Part shown: piece after piece, positions 35,421-47,259 of the stretch
Layout of the letters: every line of letters begins with the position of its first letter
Position numbering within the stretch: the stretch's first letter is position 1
DNA from: Narthecium ossifragum
Taxonomy: Eukaryota > Streptophyta > Magnoliopsida > Dioscoreales > Nartheciaceae
Direction of reading: 5' to 3'
NCBI GenBank assembly: GCA_963920575.1
Contig: OY986971.1
Location: 8,248,779-8,312,778 of the forward strand
DNA: 64,000 nt
Made by a program: the position numbers and the translations under genes
The notes under the pieces: model-generated
The model's input: only the letters and a program-made list of their open reading frames with translations
Databases searched by the model: none
Told to the model about the DNA's origin: nothing

Positions 35421-35789
35421 GCAGGATAAGGAGAAGGGGAGATCGGCGGGAGAAGAAGGAGAAGGGGAGATCGGCGGAGGATAGCGGAGCTCGCGGGAGA
35501 AGGAGAAGCGTAGGTCGGTGGAGGAGATCACCGCCGACAGCCTAAGGAGAAGGGGAGATCGGCGGGAGAAGGAGAAGGGGAGGGGAGATCGGTGATCGGT
35601 GGAGGAGAGGAGAGGTTGGCTGAGAAGGAAGGAGAAGAAGCAGAGAAAGCAGAGAGGAGAGGTTACCGGTCAAAATTGATTCAGCTTTCAAAATGTGGAC
35701 ACGTGTTGATCATCTACGCACGCCACGTTAGGTTGGTTGAGAGCCAACGCCACGTCAAGTTGGCTGTATATCACGGTTCTTTAGACAAA

Positions 35790-36211
35790 AGGAGGGGCTT
35801 AATTGACATAAAGCCCGCCTTCATGTACTTTTTCTATGTGATCATTAAATGCACATAGGGGATGGATGGAAGGGTATTTTGAAAATAAAAACATGAGTGC
35901 TTATTTATGTATATATGATTGATTTAGTCCATCGATAATGATCTATTGATGAAATAGAATACATAATGGATATTTTCACTACCGATTGATAACACATGTC
36001 ACGTGACAATCTATACAAATCTTTATTCCATAAACATTATTTTGATATGATTTGTAACCAAAATAAAAGTGACTTGGTTTTGCAAATTCAATAACTGAAT
36101 TTAATACGTAAATAATTCCCAACTATAGCCAAAACCAGACCTCTATCATCAAGATTTCTAGAGAGAAAGAGGCCCAACATTTGTGTCGTGGAGCTTCGGA
36201 AAACCCCTGGT
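35790..36211. other. Spacer and likely promoter of the zinc-finger gene
   Basis: AT-rich DNA leading into the gene at 36212. No clear TATA box can be assigned. The Mutator-like element ends about 430 bp upstream of the start codon. Confidence 0.5.
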
Positions 36212-39200
36212 ATGTCGCTTCCCAATCCCGACCCCCTCCTCTCCTCCATCATCCCCAAGCCCTCCGTCCCGTCCATTACCCCTCTCCTCCGCCTCCGACA
36301 TCCCTCCCACCTCCGCCGCCGCCGCGTCACCCTCGTGACCGCCGCACCCTCAGGCCCCGCCGCACCCTCGCCGGGCTGGTTCAGTCCCCGCGCGCCCCCA
36401 TCTTCGGCGGAGGCCGACGGGCGGACTGCCGGGGTCTGCGCAAATGCCGCCGAGGACAGCGGCAAGAGCGCTGGCAACAAGAAGAAGAAGAGGCGGTGGT
36501 GGTGGTGGTGGTCAAGAGAGAGGGAGAGCTACCTTGCCGACGATTCGGATGCGCTACCGCTTCCCATGACCTACCCTGATACCACTCCGGTCTCTTCCGA
36601 AGAGATAGACCGCCGACTCCTATGCGATCCGAAAACCGAGGTTTGTTCTAGAGATACGAGTTATCAGGGCTTAACTGTGTCTTTTGTTTTTAATTAACCA
36701 TTTGCTTGTGTGGGATCGAAGGATTGCAAGGAAGTGGTGTACGAATGGACGGGTAAGTGTAGAAGTTGCCAGGGCACAGGGTTCGTTAGCTACTACAGGA
36801 AGAAGGGACGAGAGACAATATGCAAGTGCGTCCCTTGCCTTGGAATTGGTAAGTGTTTGATCTGCTTTTCATTTTATTCCAATAGCTTTCAATGAAATGT
36901 TCGGTGAATATTGCTTGAAGTGTATGAGCTCGCTGTACTGTTAGGTTGAATTTATGTTAGCATGCTTACCTGATTTTTGGAAATATAACCTTTGGAAAGA
37001 TTTTTACACTTGGCTTTTCTAGAACGGCTACATGAGGCATAGGAAGAAGTCGGTAGGATAAATATGTCATAAAACTTCTCTGCCCGCCTGTCAAAGTATG
37101 TTCAGGTATTGCCCCAATTGGCTATACAGCCTTACTGGTTGCAGCTATGACTTTTGAGTCTTGTCTCATTGAACTGACGGAGCAATGCTTTGGAGTTAAT
37201 TCTTTTGGAACAGATAAAGCAATGTTTTTGTTTCTTGAAGTTCTCTCCGAGTATGTCCCATATAAGTTGCTCCTCATGTGTGACATTTAACACATGATAG
37301 ACTTCATCCTTGGTTCCTCCCTCTCCAACATAGCTCCTTATGAGATGAATCCCTTTGAGCGCGTAGATTTACGAAGGCAAATCGACAGGCTTATTGGAAA
37401 GAGCTATTTTGTGAAAGCCTAATTCTTTGTATTATGCCGGGACTTCTTATCGTAAAAGGGATGGAACTTGGACGATGTGTGTCGATAAGTGTGTAATAAA
37501 AAAAATCTTGGTTAATTTTTGCTTTTCTATCTCTAGGATAGATGCTGTATTAAATATGATGGCAGGTGCCACAATCTTTTCTAGTGTTTTGGATTGAGGC
37601 TAACGAAAAATTAGAATTATGAAATGAATGGAATATCATCTTCAAGAAAAGTCACGGACTATATGATTGGTTGGTCATAGGGGTGTATATGAGTCGAACA
37701 TGAGCTAGCTAAGCCCAGTTTGAGTTCGGCTCGAGGTTCATACTTCATATTAGTTGGTTCAAGTTCGGCTCAAGCTGAATACTCTTTGGGAACATGTTCG
37801 GCTCGAGTTTGAATCAAGAAAGCTTAAACTCAACTCGTTGAGCTTGATTCAAGCCAAGCCAAGTCGAGCCAGCTTGATACCGGGTTGAGTTTGAAATTAA
37901 CTCAGCTCCATCCGAGCTCGAAGTTTGATGCAACTAAAGTCGTGCTCATTGTTTATATTTGACAACCCATGCCGTTACCTCGCACTTATCATGATGTTGA
38001 ACTAACTTGCCCCTCCCTTTTAGGGTTGTTCGCGAGTAGCATGTGTTCCACTCGATATATTCCTTGAGTTCAACTCGATACATTGCGACTAGATTGATTT
38101 TATTTTATGTATTTATATGAATACCTATCCATCTGTAATTATATAGATTCTATATTGTATATAATACTGTGACTTTATTAGGTGTAATGATTACGATATA
38201 AATATAGTAGCTTATATGGTATTAACATCTATATAAAAATGAATATGGCTCACAAATGAGCCGTATATACCCAAAGAGAGAAAAGGGGGAAGATGCATCT
38301 TTTGACCACTACAAGAAACATAATTCACAAAAAAAAAAAGGAATTCACTCTGTGACTATCAAGCTTCATATTCCAAAAATGTGATCATAGCGTTTGTGTT
38401 TCCAATAATCGGATGGTTGTTCTAGTTAAAAACCCACATGTATAGGTCTCAATTTTTGTCCCACATCGGATGTAGTATGTTGCGGGAAATAGACATACTA
38501 CTATAAGAGGTTGTCGATAGGTGTTAGCTTGACTCAGCATGCTTTAAAAATAAAAAGTGAGCTTGATATGTGTTGAGACCAAAATTTTAAGCCTGGACAG
38601 AGCTGAGTTGATATAATATTTAACCAGCTGAACATTTTTTGAGCTTGGCTTGAATCGAGCTCAACAAGGCTTGAGCTTGATTCAAGCCTGAGCTGCACAC
38701 GAATCTAAAGTTTTCAGCTCGACTCGCACTCAAGCCGAGATGAAGCTGACTAATATGCTGAACTTGTGCCAGGCTTAGCTTGCTAATGTTCGGCTCGTTT
38801 ACACCCCTATCCCCCTTATAGCAAGAGTCTGGCTTTCATCTCATAGTTTTTCGGATGCGGACTAAATCCAACGCTTATACACATGACTCTTTTTCGCAAT
38901 CACCCAGATACGATCCGATTATTGGTGATTCTAGCATCACCTTACTTTTTGGGTATATAAAGTTTGGATCATCACCCAGTGCACCCCTTAATTCCAGTGA
39001 GCCACATTGCTTGAAATTGATGAAAATTTACCTTCTTTATTTTTTGTTGCTAATTATGATTTATTTATGAGCTATGTTTGTCCTAAACTTATATGGATGT
39101 TTGTATCACAAAATGATGTCATATACCAGAATGTTTACAGGTTAATTATAGAACTCATAAAGTAATATTGTCATATGCATCATAGAATCAATAAAGGTAT

Positions 39201-42200
39201 GTATAAGGTATTCATATAACATGGTACATAGAGAGAATCAATATAGTCGAGTTGTATCAAGCCGAATAGGAATGAGCTAGGTCTTGTTCATATTCAGTTC
39301 GTTTATATTTTAAGCTCAAAAAGTGTTGGTTCGTGTTTGGCTCGAACTAATGAGGGAGTTGGTCTCGAGCAAAATATAGAGCTAAACACAAGTTGCTCCT
39401 GATAGAATAGTAAGAACAAGATTTTGTAAAGGAAAACATGACCTTCTCCATTATTGAATATGATAGAGCTCTACATAAGAAGACAACTGCTGGACTCTTT
39501 ATAGAGGCATGTACAGCCGCATATACAGCTATACAGAAACAATCAAATCCTCTAAACTAGGTAAGCAAATAATCAAGCCTTCTAACCTAGGTAAGCAATC
39601 AAATCCTCTAAACTAGGTAAGGAGAATAATGGACAACTGCCAGCATCTAATCAGCAATGCGGATCAGATCTAACAGCTCCAAAATAGCGACTGGATTGAT
39701 AGCCTTAGTTGGTCATACCTTTTAAAAATGTGGAAATAACGGAATACCAACTATAAGAGTGGTAATCCGTGCCTTTGGTTTATCAATGCTCCTAGCATTT
39801 TATGAGTGATGAAACAAGTATGCAGGACTTGCGTTGCAGGTTTTTGCTTTTGCATTTTGACTACCATGCTTATTTACAGCAAATCTAGGGAGCAATTTAT
39901 TGACTACCTTGTACAAGTTTGTGGAACTTTCTAGGAAGAAAAGCTACGCATTAACCTCTAGAAATGTTCGATCTTTAACGATAGCTATCTTCTTAGTTTT
40001 TGTTTATTTCTTTCATAGGTGATTCCGCTAACACCCAAAAGATTGAGATAATTGGGGAATAGCTCGAGCCAAAGATATTCCTGATATGCTCAATTTCCAT
40101 TGTCTTGCTACATTTTTCGTTGTTTGTTATAGGTCTTAGTTCTCTCATTTCTCATATGACTGCTTGTTTAAAGAAGAGTGAATTCAAATGGATATGCTAT
40201 TGTTAGGACTTTTGGAGGATTAGAAAATGAGCAATGATCCTTGCTGGTTTTATGAATTATTTGTAATGGAGTGCGATGCATCAAGAAAAAGAATAGGTGC
40301 TGTGCTTAGTCTCATTGCATAACCTACTTCGATGAGAAGCTGAACGAGACCTATGTGCCAATAACTACTACCCAGTAATGTTTTCTATATTCTGATCATG
40401 AAGTCCTGCACTATCTTAACTCCCAAAGGAAGTGAAATGCTCAAGATGACTGATGGATTGAATTCATTGAAGCATGTATCTTTGTTTTGAATCATCAATC
40501 ATGAATTACGAATCAAGTGGCTAATGCACTCAATCATAGTGTTCAACTACTTTTTATGTTCTGGAGTCATGTAAGAAACTCAAGAAGGATTATGAGTTCT
40601 CCTGATTTTGGAGTGTTTTTAATAGTGTTGACTGATTGAACATGTATGTTAGATGTTGATTCCCTCCAAGAAGGATATATGCCCAAGGCCAACAAGCTTT
40701 GGTGTCCACACGGGAAGTGCACTTTAGTGGCCTATCTAGATGTTTTGGATATGATAAAACCATTGACAAAGTAGAGTGCAAGTTTTACCAGCAATGTCCA
40801 AACAGAGATGTTGCCAAGATGATTCCCTAATGTCACATTTGTCGGCCAGCCAAGTAATGAAGGGGTGAGATGTTTGTCTTTGTAGTCCATTGTTCGCCAG
40901 TGTCCTTGGCAAGATGCAACTAGGTATTTGGTGTTAGGTCTTCGTTGAATGTTTTGAAAACATTACTCCACCTTTACCATGTTTGATCAGTTTTCCAAGA
41001 TGGCCCACTTTATTTTGTGTCCCAAAACCTCCAACCTGAAACCGAAACACCGAATCGAAGGATTTCGGTTCATTCGGTTCTGTTTGGTGTTTGATTATTA
41101 AAATATTTGGTATTTGGTTTGGTTTGGGCTGGTTTGGTTTTTTATATTATTTCCTTTCTGTTCAGTTTTTTAATGTTGGACAGAAATCCTTGGTTTTTTG
41201 GCTTGACCCAAAACGGATTTCTAAGGCCTAAAATCAATCATGTCCACTACAGATACTTGGTTCATGATTTATTCTCGGAGACCCTTTGGCGCTTGGTACA
41301 TATGAAATTTAAACTTTCATTCTTTATATCCATCAAATTGGTGATAGAACTGAAGTAGTTAATGCGAGCCTTGAAAGCCTCTTGAGATATTTGGTGAGTG
41401 AGAACAACCGAATCTGGGATATCACTTTATAATAACTTTAGGCATGCTTCTATTTCATGTAAATCATGTTTAATCCTTAGATCTCCTGCTCATGTGGTCA
41501 CAGGCTAGGATTTCTACTTGTGCATGTCCAGCATATGCATGAATGACATGAAGAGATTAATAAAAAGATAGAGTTATGCTTTGCCCACTATATGGCTGGA
41601 GCTAATTTACACATAAGTGTTAAGATTTCAGTGACAGGATATGGTCATGGCTCGTCTAAGGCTCGATTGTTACGTATTTTACTTTTAAGAAACAGCGATC
41701 ATGTAGTCCCGAACCATTTAAAATGTTGAAGTAAGTTTGGCTGAATGCATGCTATTAACCTTCCATCTGACTTTGTGGTTAAGTCACACTTTTGTTGTCG
41801 AGAATCTAGTTGTTTATAGTTCTACAGTATTAATTCCAATGATAGTTTTGCTATCCGGACTGTATTCCCCAAGCTAACTTTTATACTAGAGCGGTAGTTC
41901 CAAGTCTTTTGCCAGTTCATATGGAAAACATTGATGTCATTCTAGACGAGCAGATTGTTTCTACTTGGACAACCAGTCTGACTGCACATGGATCACTTTT
42001 GATTAGCTGTAGCTGTCAGACCCTAATCTATTGGATTTATTCCAGAGTTGGCAAGAGCTACACTCAAGGTGTCAAAATTCCCCCCCTTGGGAGAGTTAGT
42101 GCAGACACCAAGATCGGTCCAGTATCCTTTTGTCGACGAGGAAGGGTATCTGGGTGGATTGAGGATTGAACTTATTATCTTTTGTTTATCAACTCTGTTT

Positions 42201-44010
42201 GATGAAATATTTTGTTTTTCTGGGTCGTTAATTTATTTTTGATTGTTTTTGAGTCAACTTGTGCTGAATCATTTTGTAAATGGCCTAGTAGTGGCTTGTA
42301 AGACATGGGGAGAATGTGTACATTTCGAGAATGATATTTGCTTGAGAAAATTTCATATTCTTTTCCTTTGGTCCATGTGACTTGTCCCTTTCAAAAGGTT
42401 TCCAAACAGGGGTGTAGGAGCGGATATTTGGATTCTTTCCGGCTGTTGAGTTGAGGCAATGAAGGAATGTAGAAGTCCTAAGGCAGTCTGAAGGCTTAGT
42501 TTATTGCTGTAGAAATCGCAATTTCCAAACTTTCTTCTAACGGCATAACAATCAAATGAATTGCATTTGGCTTATTTCGTTCACAACGAAGTTTATTATG
42601 TATGCTCAAGGGTGGTTGCGAAAATTTAGCATGAATTATGCTTTGTTTATTGCTGTAGAAATCGCAATTTCCAAAATTTCTTCCAACGGCATAACAATCT
42701 AATGAATTGCATTTGGCTTATTTCGTTCACAACAAAGTTTATTATGTATGCTCAAGGGTTGTTGCTAAAATTTAGCATGAATCATGCTTTGTTTTTTGCA
42801 TTAGTTGAGCCATGCCTACTTTGACATGTTCGAGTTATTAAAACCAATATAATAAAGCAAAATTTTCAAAATTTCATTTTTGTGGGAAATTGTGTTTGAA
42901 CATTTCATTGAAAAGTTTGATAATGTAAATGATAAATCGATCTTTGCTTATATCTTGAGGCACATTAAATTCAGCATACATACTTATATCCTCTCCCTCA
43001 TCTTTTTCTTCCCGTTGTCTGGCAACTTTCTATGTACTATAGTGGTAGTTTTGGATAACTACCCTGCTTTGTCTTTTTGCACCTCCATCTAAAGTCATGT
43101 AGTCACCATAGAGTAATTACATGAAATAACGCAACCTTTCAGTCAGAAAGAAAAGGGGAATAAAAATCTAAATGTTAACATATTAGATGTAGAACATATA
43201 TCTTGCTCTTTATTCTTTTTGTAATTGCCTTTAGAGCCTTCACTTCCTCATCTTATATAGTGTAACAACATGTTCTTATAGAACTTTTGTTTTCATTGTA
43301 GCTCAAGGCCATTATCGGGTATTTTGTAATGCCTTCCCCTCCTTATAAAGTACGAGAAAAGTTTGATTTGGGGCTAATTCTAACTTTATAAAGGTCCTTG
43401 CCTATTTGTATTTTTGGAGTTATAGGATAAAAAAGAAGCTCTGTTTAAGGAAGCTCTTATGAGGATTTGCTGAAGAGGCTGGTTTTATACCATCATGCTC
43501 ACATAGTGTTGTAGGATATTAATGTTGGTAGTGCTTGCCATATTTGAGAATCGTAAAAACTTGTTTGCAAGCTCATAACTGGAGAAAAATGGTTAATGTT
43601 CTCCAATGTGGACAATTCTTAGAGACACACACAGTGCCATGAGGGTTTTATATTTTGTTTTGCTTCATTTCCATTTGCTTGATAGCATGCTGACTTTAAG
43701 CATCATCGCTGGTATTCCATAAATAGCTGAAGTTCCACCCTCTTGCTTACTTTTATGTTGCTCACTGATCTGCTTTCTGTTAATTGTACTTGTACCCTTC
43801 AAGTAGTGGTGGGATTCATCATTGCCCCTTTCTTTAGATGCACTGGTTATATGATCATGTTGAGCACATTTGAATCACAAATGGTGCTAAACAATTAAGT
43901 ATCTGAGTTAGTTCCCAATTTGCTTACTCTATTCAGGATATGTTCAGAAAATGACTGCTCGCAAGGACATTGATGTTATGGAGGATCTAGACAATGGGAA
44001 ACCACCTTGA
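36212..44010 (+). CDS. Plastid DnaJ-type zinc-finger protein, three exons (36212-36640, 36722-36848, 43937-44010)
   Basis: Joining the exons gives a continuous 209-residue frame. Splice sites are GAG|GTTTGT with AAG|GATTGC, and ATTG|GTAAGT with CAG|GATATG. The N-terminal about 80 residues are rich in Ser, Pro, Ala and Arg and poor in acids, as in a plastid transit peptide. A basic [11 protein letters not shown] stretch follows, coded partly by a TGG/GGT repeat. Exon 2 holds two CXXCXGXG motifs (CRSCQGTG at 156 and CVPCLGIG at 179), half of a DnaJ zinc-finger domain. There is no J domain. Exon 3 codes the ending [20 protein letters not shown]. Such proteins resemble small plastid chaperone-like zinc-finger proteins; the exact role is unknown. 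Its second intron is 7088 bp. Confidence 0.82.
37680..38809. mobile_element. Non-autonomous TIR DNA transposon in the intron
   Basis: The left end GGGGTGTATATGAGTCGAAC and the reverse-complemented right end GGGGTGTAAACGAGCCGAAC match, and similarity continues for about 40 bp. Subterminal GAGCTCGGCT/AGCTTGA repeats fill both arms. It has no transposase. A related fragment lies near 39240-39370. Confidence 0.75.
40258..41035 (+). pseudogene. Decayed Ty3 pol remnant (RNase H to integrase)
   Basis: Translated pieces match the order of a Ty3 polyprotein. [14 protein letters not shown] is the RNase H start. [12 protein letters not shown] and WIEFIEAC lead to [27 protein letters not shown] is the integrase core start. 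Many stops and shifts separate them. It is an old insertion within the zinc-finger gene's intron, in the same orientation. Confidence 0.75.
42498..42790. repeat. Tandem duplication of about 147 bp in the intron
   Basis: Two copies begin TTTATTGCTGTAGAAATCGC and end with AAAATTTAGCATGAATTATG or its variant. Only a handful of differences separate them, so this is much younger than the surrounding debris. Confidence 0.9.
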
Positions 44011-44485
44011 TCCTGTGGCATTTAGATGAACAGGTGTAACATTTTTCAATAGCTTTATACCTGTTTCTGCTGATACATAAACTTTTCTTAGGTATTCATT
44101 TGTCATATGTATCTCATTGTGTTTACGTGGCTTTTTTGGAATAAAGGAGCTCAAAAGTGTGCATTATTGCACACAAAAGCTAGTGGCATAATGAGAAGCT
44201 GTTGTCTGAGGACCATTGTCAGGATTCTTATGCTTGTCCTCTATTGGCCGCACACACCATTCTTTACTCTATCTTTTGGTTTCCTTTTGCCTTAAGAATA
44301 TACAGTTTCTTGAGCTTGAAGCTACTTTGTCCTAAGGAAATTCCAAGCTTTCTGCTTCAAAGTGGAATCTCTAACCTAAACTGATTTTGACATTCAAAGT
44401 TAGTATGAGTTTTTATATGTAAGGCAATATATGTCTGGGCCTTCTAATCTCATTTGGATCACTTCATTGCACAAGTTCTCAAAAA
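44011..44485. other. 3' end of the zinc-finger gene and upstream region of the EF-hand gene
   Basis: This intergenic DNA must hold the terminator of one gene and the promoter of the next. No firm polyadenylation or TATA signal can be assigned. Confidence 0.5.
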
Positions 44486-45022
44486 ATGTCAAAGCTGAGA
44501 GTCCTGGACTTCCAGTACAGCTTGTCGAAGAGGCTCTCGATGAAGCCTGTGAAGCGGCAAGTCTCTGACCTCGTGCTCACTTTCCAGCCCAACGCCAAGG
44601 AGATGAAGCAGGTGTTTGACAAGATCGATGCCAACAAAGATGAGAAGATCTCCGTGGGGGAGCTCAAGTCATTGTTGGAGGCTCTGGGCAAGGAGAACGC
44701 AGCTTCAGAGGCGAAGCAGATGGTTTGTGTCGCTGATCTTAACAAGGACGGGTTTATCGATTTCCATGAGTTCATGGAGGTGCATGGGAGGGGAATAAAG
44801 ACCAGCGACATCCAGAGTGCATTCTGGATGTTCGATCAGGATGGAGATGGCCGGATCAGTGCAAAAGAGGTGAGAGCAATGCTGAGGCGGCTCGGAGAGA
44901 CCTGCACCTTGGAGGAGTGCAATAGGATGGTGAAGCAGGTCGACAAGAAAGGGAAAGGGGATGGGCTCGTCGACATGGACGATTTCATGACCATGATGAC
45001 CTACAACATGAAGCTTGCATAA
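44486..45022 (+). CDS. Calmodulin-like calcium-binding protein (178 aa)
   Basis: A single intronless ORF starts at the first ATG (context AAAAAATGTC). After about 38 N-terminal residues come four EF-hands. Loop 1, DANKDEKISVGE (48-59), has Glu instead of Gly at position 6. Loop 2, DLNKDGFIDFHE (84-95), and loop 3, DQDGDGRISAKE (117-128), are canonical. Loop 4 starts at Asp153 and carries two extra residues (DKKGKGDGLVDMDD), apparently from a 6-bp duplication. CML proteins sense cytosolic or nuclear calcium and pass the signal to target proteins. The lack of introns and high GC3 are usual for plant CMLs. The basic N-terminus (KRLSMKPVKRQ) might direct membrane or nuclear location. I cannot assign a CML number. 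Confidence 0.9.
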   Translation: MSKLRVLDFQYSLSKRLSMKPVKRQVSDLVLTFQPNAKEMKQVFDKIDANKDEKISVGELKSLLEALGKENAASEAKQMVCVADLNKDGFIDFHEFMEVHGRGIKTSDIQSAFWMFDQDGDGRISAKEVRAMLRRLGETCTLEECNRMVKQVDKKGKGDGLVDMDDFMTMMTYNMKLA

Positions 45023-45590
45023 GCTTTTCAGAAATATTTCAGAAATCTGAAAGATTTGTTCCTGAAGTCTTCTGATCCTTGTGAATCTAACAGCATGTGT
45101 TGTTGTATCTCTCTTAAATCCTTACTAAAGATTGGAAGGCTGCTTTATTTATGCTTGTGTTGGGAAAATCTCCTCTCCTTCAGGTGCACAATGACGTTAC
45201 ATGCAATACTTTCGCCTTGTAATGATGAAAGCTCAAGAAGTAAACGTGGAAGGCATTGCTATGAAGACATTAGTTTGCTGCATCAATAATGGCAATTTAA
45301 TTAGATATCAAGGTTACCAGCAACAACTGAAATATGCAGGAGCCGAATAGAAAGTTCATCAGGTGGGACGTTTGAGTTTGTTTCTTTTTAGGGCTTACGG
45401 TTAGCTTGAAATTTGATATTTCAAGGCCAAGCAGCTGATGATAGGTTTAACAATTGCTGCTGCCAGTGTGTCTCAATGCCTATTCTTTCTGGGGTCGTCT
45501 GGCGATTGTAGTAATCCTAAAATACAAAAGAAAATAGTTTCTTCTGTTTTTTTCTATTTATGAAATTAAGACATAATATATGGTTCTTCG
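45023..45590. other. 3' flank of the EF-hand gene
   Basis: Probable 3' UTR followed by anonymous DNA. The ORF at 45056-45289 has no recognisable domain. Confidence 0.5.
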
Positions 45591-45599
45591 TGGTAAGTG

Positions 45600-46640
45600 T
45601 TGGGGTTTCCTTCCTTGATCTTCTCGGTCCACACGGGCGCGATTGGCGCGCCCCGGATCCCGCGGATCGCGGGATCCGGGGACGCGCGGATCCCGCGGAC
45701 CGGGATCTGCGTGTTTGGCAACGCGCGGATCCCGGTCAAATTGAAATCCGCCTGAGGCGGATTCCAATTTCGGCGTCCCGGAATTTTTTCGGGACGCCGA
45801 TCGCGGAATCCGCTCCGGCGCGGATTCCGCGGATTCCGTGGATCCGTCGAAGCCAAACGGCCGGTGCGTTTGACAAAACTGAATCTGATGAATTAGCTGA
45901 ATGAGGAATATGTGAAATTAGCTGAATGGGGAATGAGCTGAATCTGATGATTTCGTGGATTTTGATTCTGTTGTTTGGTTGGTCTGTATGGGATGAGCTG
46001 AATCTGTTGATTCTGGCGTTTGGCTTGACTATTATGGATGAGTTGAATCTGCTAATTTTGTTCAAATTAATAATAAAACTTTAAATTTTCTTCAAATTAA
46101 GACATGTTTTTTATTATAATAATAACAATACCCACGAGATATGATTGATCGAAATTATTGAAAATTTAGATCAAATTAATTCTTTGAATGCATCTAATCA
46201 TGTAAAATGATTGATTGAAATTATTGAAAATTTAGGTATAATTTAAGTTATAATATATTAAATTATTTTATAAATTAAATTACATCAAATATTTGCTTTA
46301 AAAAATACTCAATATTGGTCTCATAACGAAGATATCGATGATATCTTTTCAATGAGATTAATTTCATAAAGTTTCAATATGTATAGTTAAAGTTATGATA
46401 ATATAGTCATTTTAAATATCAAAGGGATATAAAAATCATTATAGCATTTCTTCAAATTCGGGATCCGCGTCCGCTCGATTTTAGCGGAATCCGCGATTCC
46501 AAAATGTTGGAATCCGACGCGGATCGGATTCGGCCGGATTCCATACTCCATTCACGCCAAACAATAGAATACAATGAATCCGGGATCCGCTCATCCCTTA
46601 ATCCATTGGATTCATCTCATACATGGCATGCCAAACGGCC
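45600..46640. mobile_element. MITE-like cluster rich in GGATCC/GGAATCC palindromes
   Basis: Both ends of the tract are built from CGGATCCCGC- and GGAATCCGC-type words around an AT-rich centre. Phrases typical of MITE ends occur at 45852 (GCCAAACGGCC), 45865 (GGTGCGTTTG) and 46628 (GCCAAACGGCCCTAG). It may be one element nested in another. I could not fix exact ends or target duplications. Confidence 0.5.
45651..45681. repeat. 14-bp perfect hairpin
   Basis: CCCCGGATCCCGCG and CGCGGGATCCGGGG flank a three-base loop. A second hairpin, CGGCGTCCCG with CGGGACGCCG, lies near 45770-45800. Confidence 0.9.
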
Positions 46641-46757
46641 CTAGTAGATGATATCTCGAGCTTCCTCAAAGCAGAGTTCAGGAGTTCACATACAGACGTA
46701 CTGTTCTCACATCAAAGAAGTGGACTTGGAAAGATTGTCCATTTTATTCTCATTAAC

Positions 46758-46778
46758 ATATATATATATATATATTTA
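46758..46778. repeat. (TA)n microsatellite
   Basis: About ten TA units in a noncoding stretch. Confidence 0.85.
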
Positions 46779-46879
46779 TTATATAAGGAAGGACGGTTTT
46801 TGAAATGTCCCCATATAAAACAGAAAGAGTGGTCAAGATTTGCCTACAAACACATTCAATGGCTGTGATTCCATAATCA

Positions 46880-47255
46880 GCTTTAAGATTCGCACTCAAA
46901 TTTTCCTTCCCTCAAAATCTCCCGCCCAAACTTCTTTTTTCCTCCCACACACTCTCCCACCAACCCGCCCACCCACCAATTCAAATTTCAACTCCCATCC
47001 CCCTTAGAGAGAGAGAGAGAGAGGATGGGACGTGAGCCCCATCCGTCCCATCCCCCTCCCCCTCAACCTCCCCCGTCCCCTCTGCCTTTCACCCTCACCC
47101 TTTACCACCCAAGCTCCCCTCTCCCCCGTCCCCTCTCCCTTCCCTCTCCCTCTCACCCTCAGCCGCACCGCGCCGACCTCCCCCGACCTCCTCTCCCCAC
47201 GGCGACCTTGCTCGACCTCGCTCGGCGGAGGGCATGGGCGGCGGCAGCGTAGGTG
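46880..47255. other. CT-rich leader-like region
   Basis: Pyrimidine-rich DNA with a short GA run at 47007-47024, resembling a plant 5' UTR. ORFs here are low-complexity Pro/Ser sequences. I see no supported gene. Confidence 0.5.
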
Positions 47256-47259
47256 CGAG

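Larger units (their letters stand above)
30495..35779 (+). mobile_element. Mutator-like element with long terminal inverted repeats
   Basis: The target duplication TTTAGACAAA lies at 30485-30494 and 35780-35789. The left end starts GAAAAATGTTTCCCAGCC; the right end, reverse-complemented, starts GAACCGTGATATACAGCC. The inverted repeats extend about 0.9 kb inwards (30495-31429 and 34905-35779) and include matching CCG/CTCC minisatellites. The inner edges pair CCTCAGGTT with AACCTGAG. A duplication of 9-10 bp and long TIRs are MULE hallmarks. The element holds a truncated transposase and an antisense GRF ORF. Confidence 0.88.
36849..43936 (+). other. 7.1-kb intron filled with old transposons
   Basis: The intron is bounded by GTAAGT and CAG. 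It contains a TIR element (37680-38809), a decayed Ty3 pol fragment (about 40258-41035), LTR-like debris near 39390-39720, a TTTGGT-rich tract near 41050-41150 and a tandem duplication (42498-42790). Small ORFs inside show no domain except the pol remnant. Confidence 0.75.
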
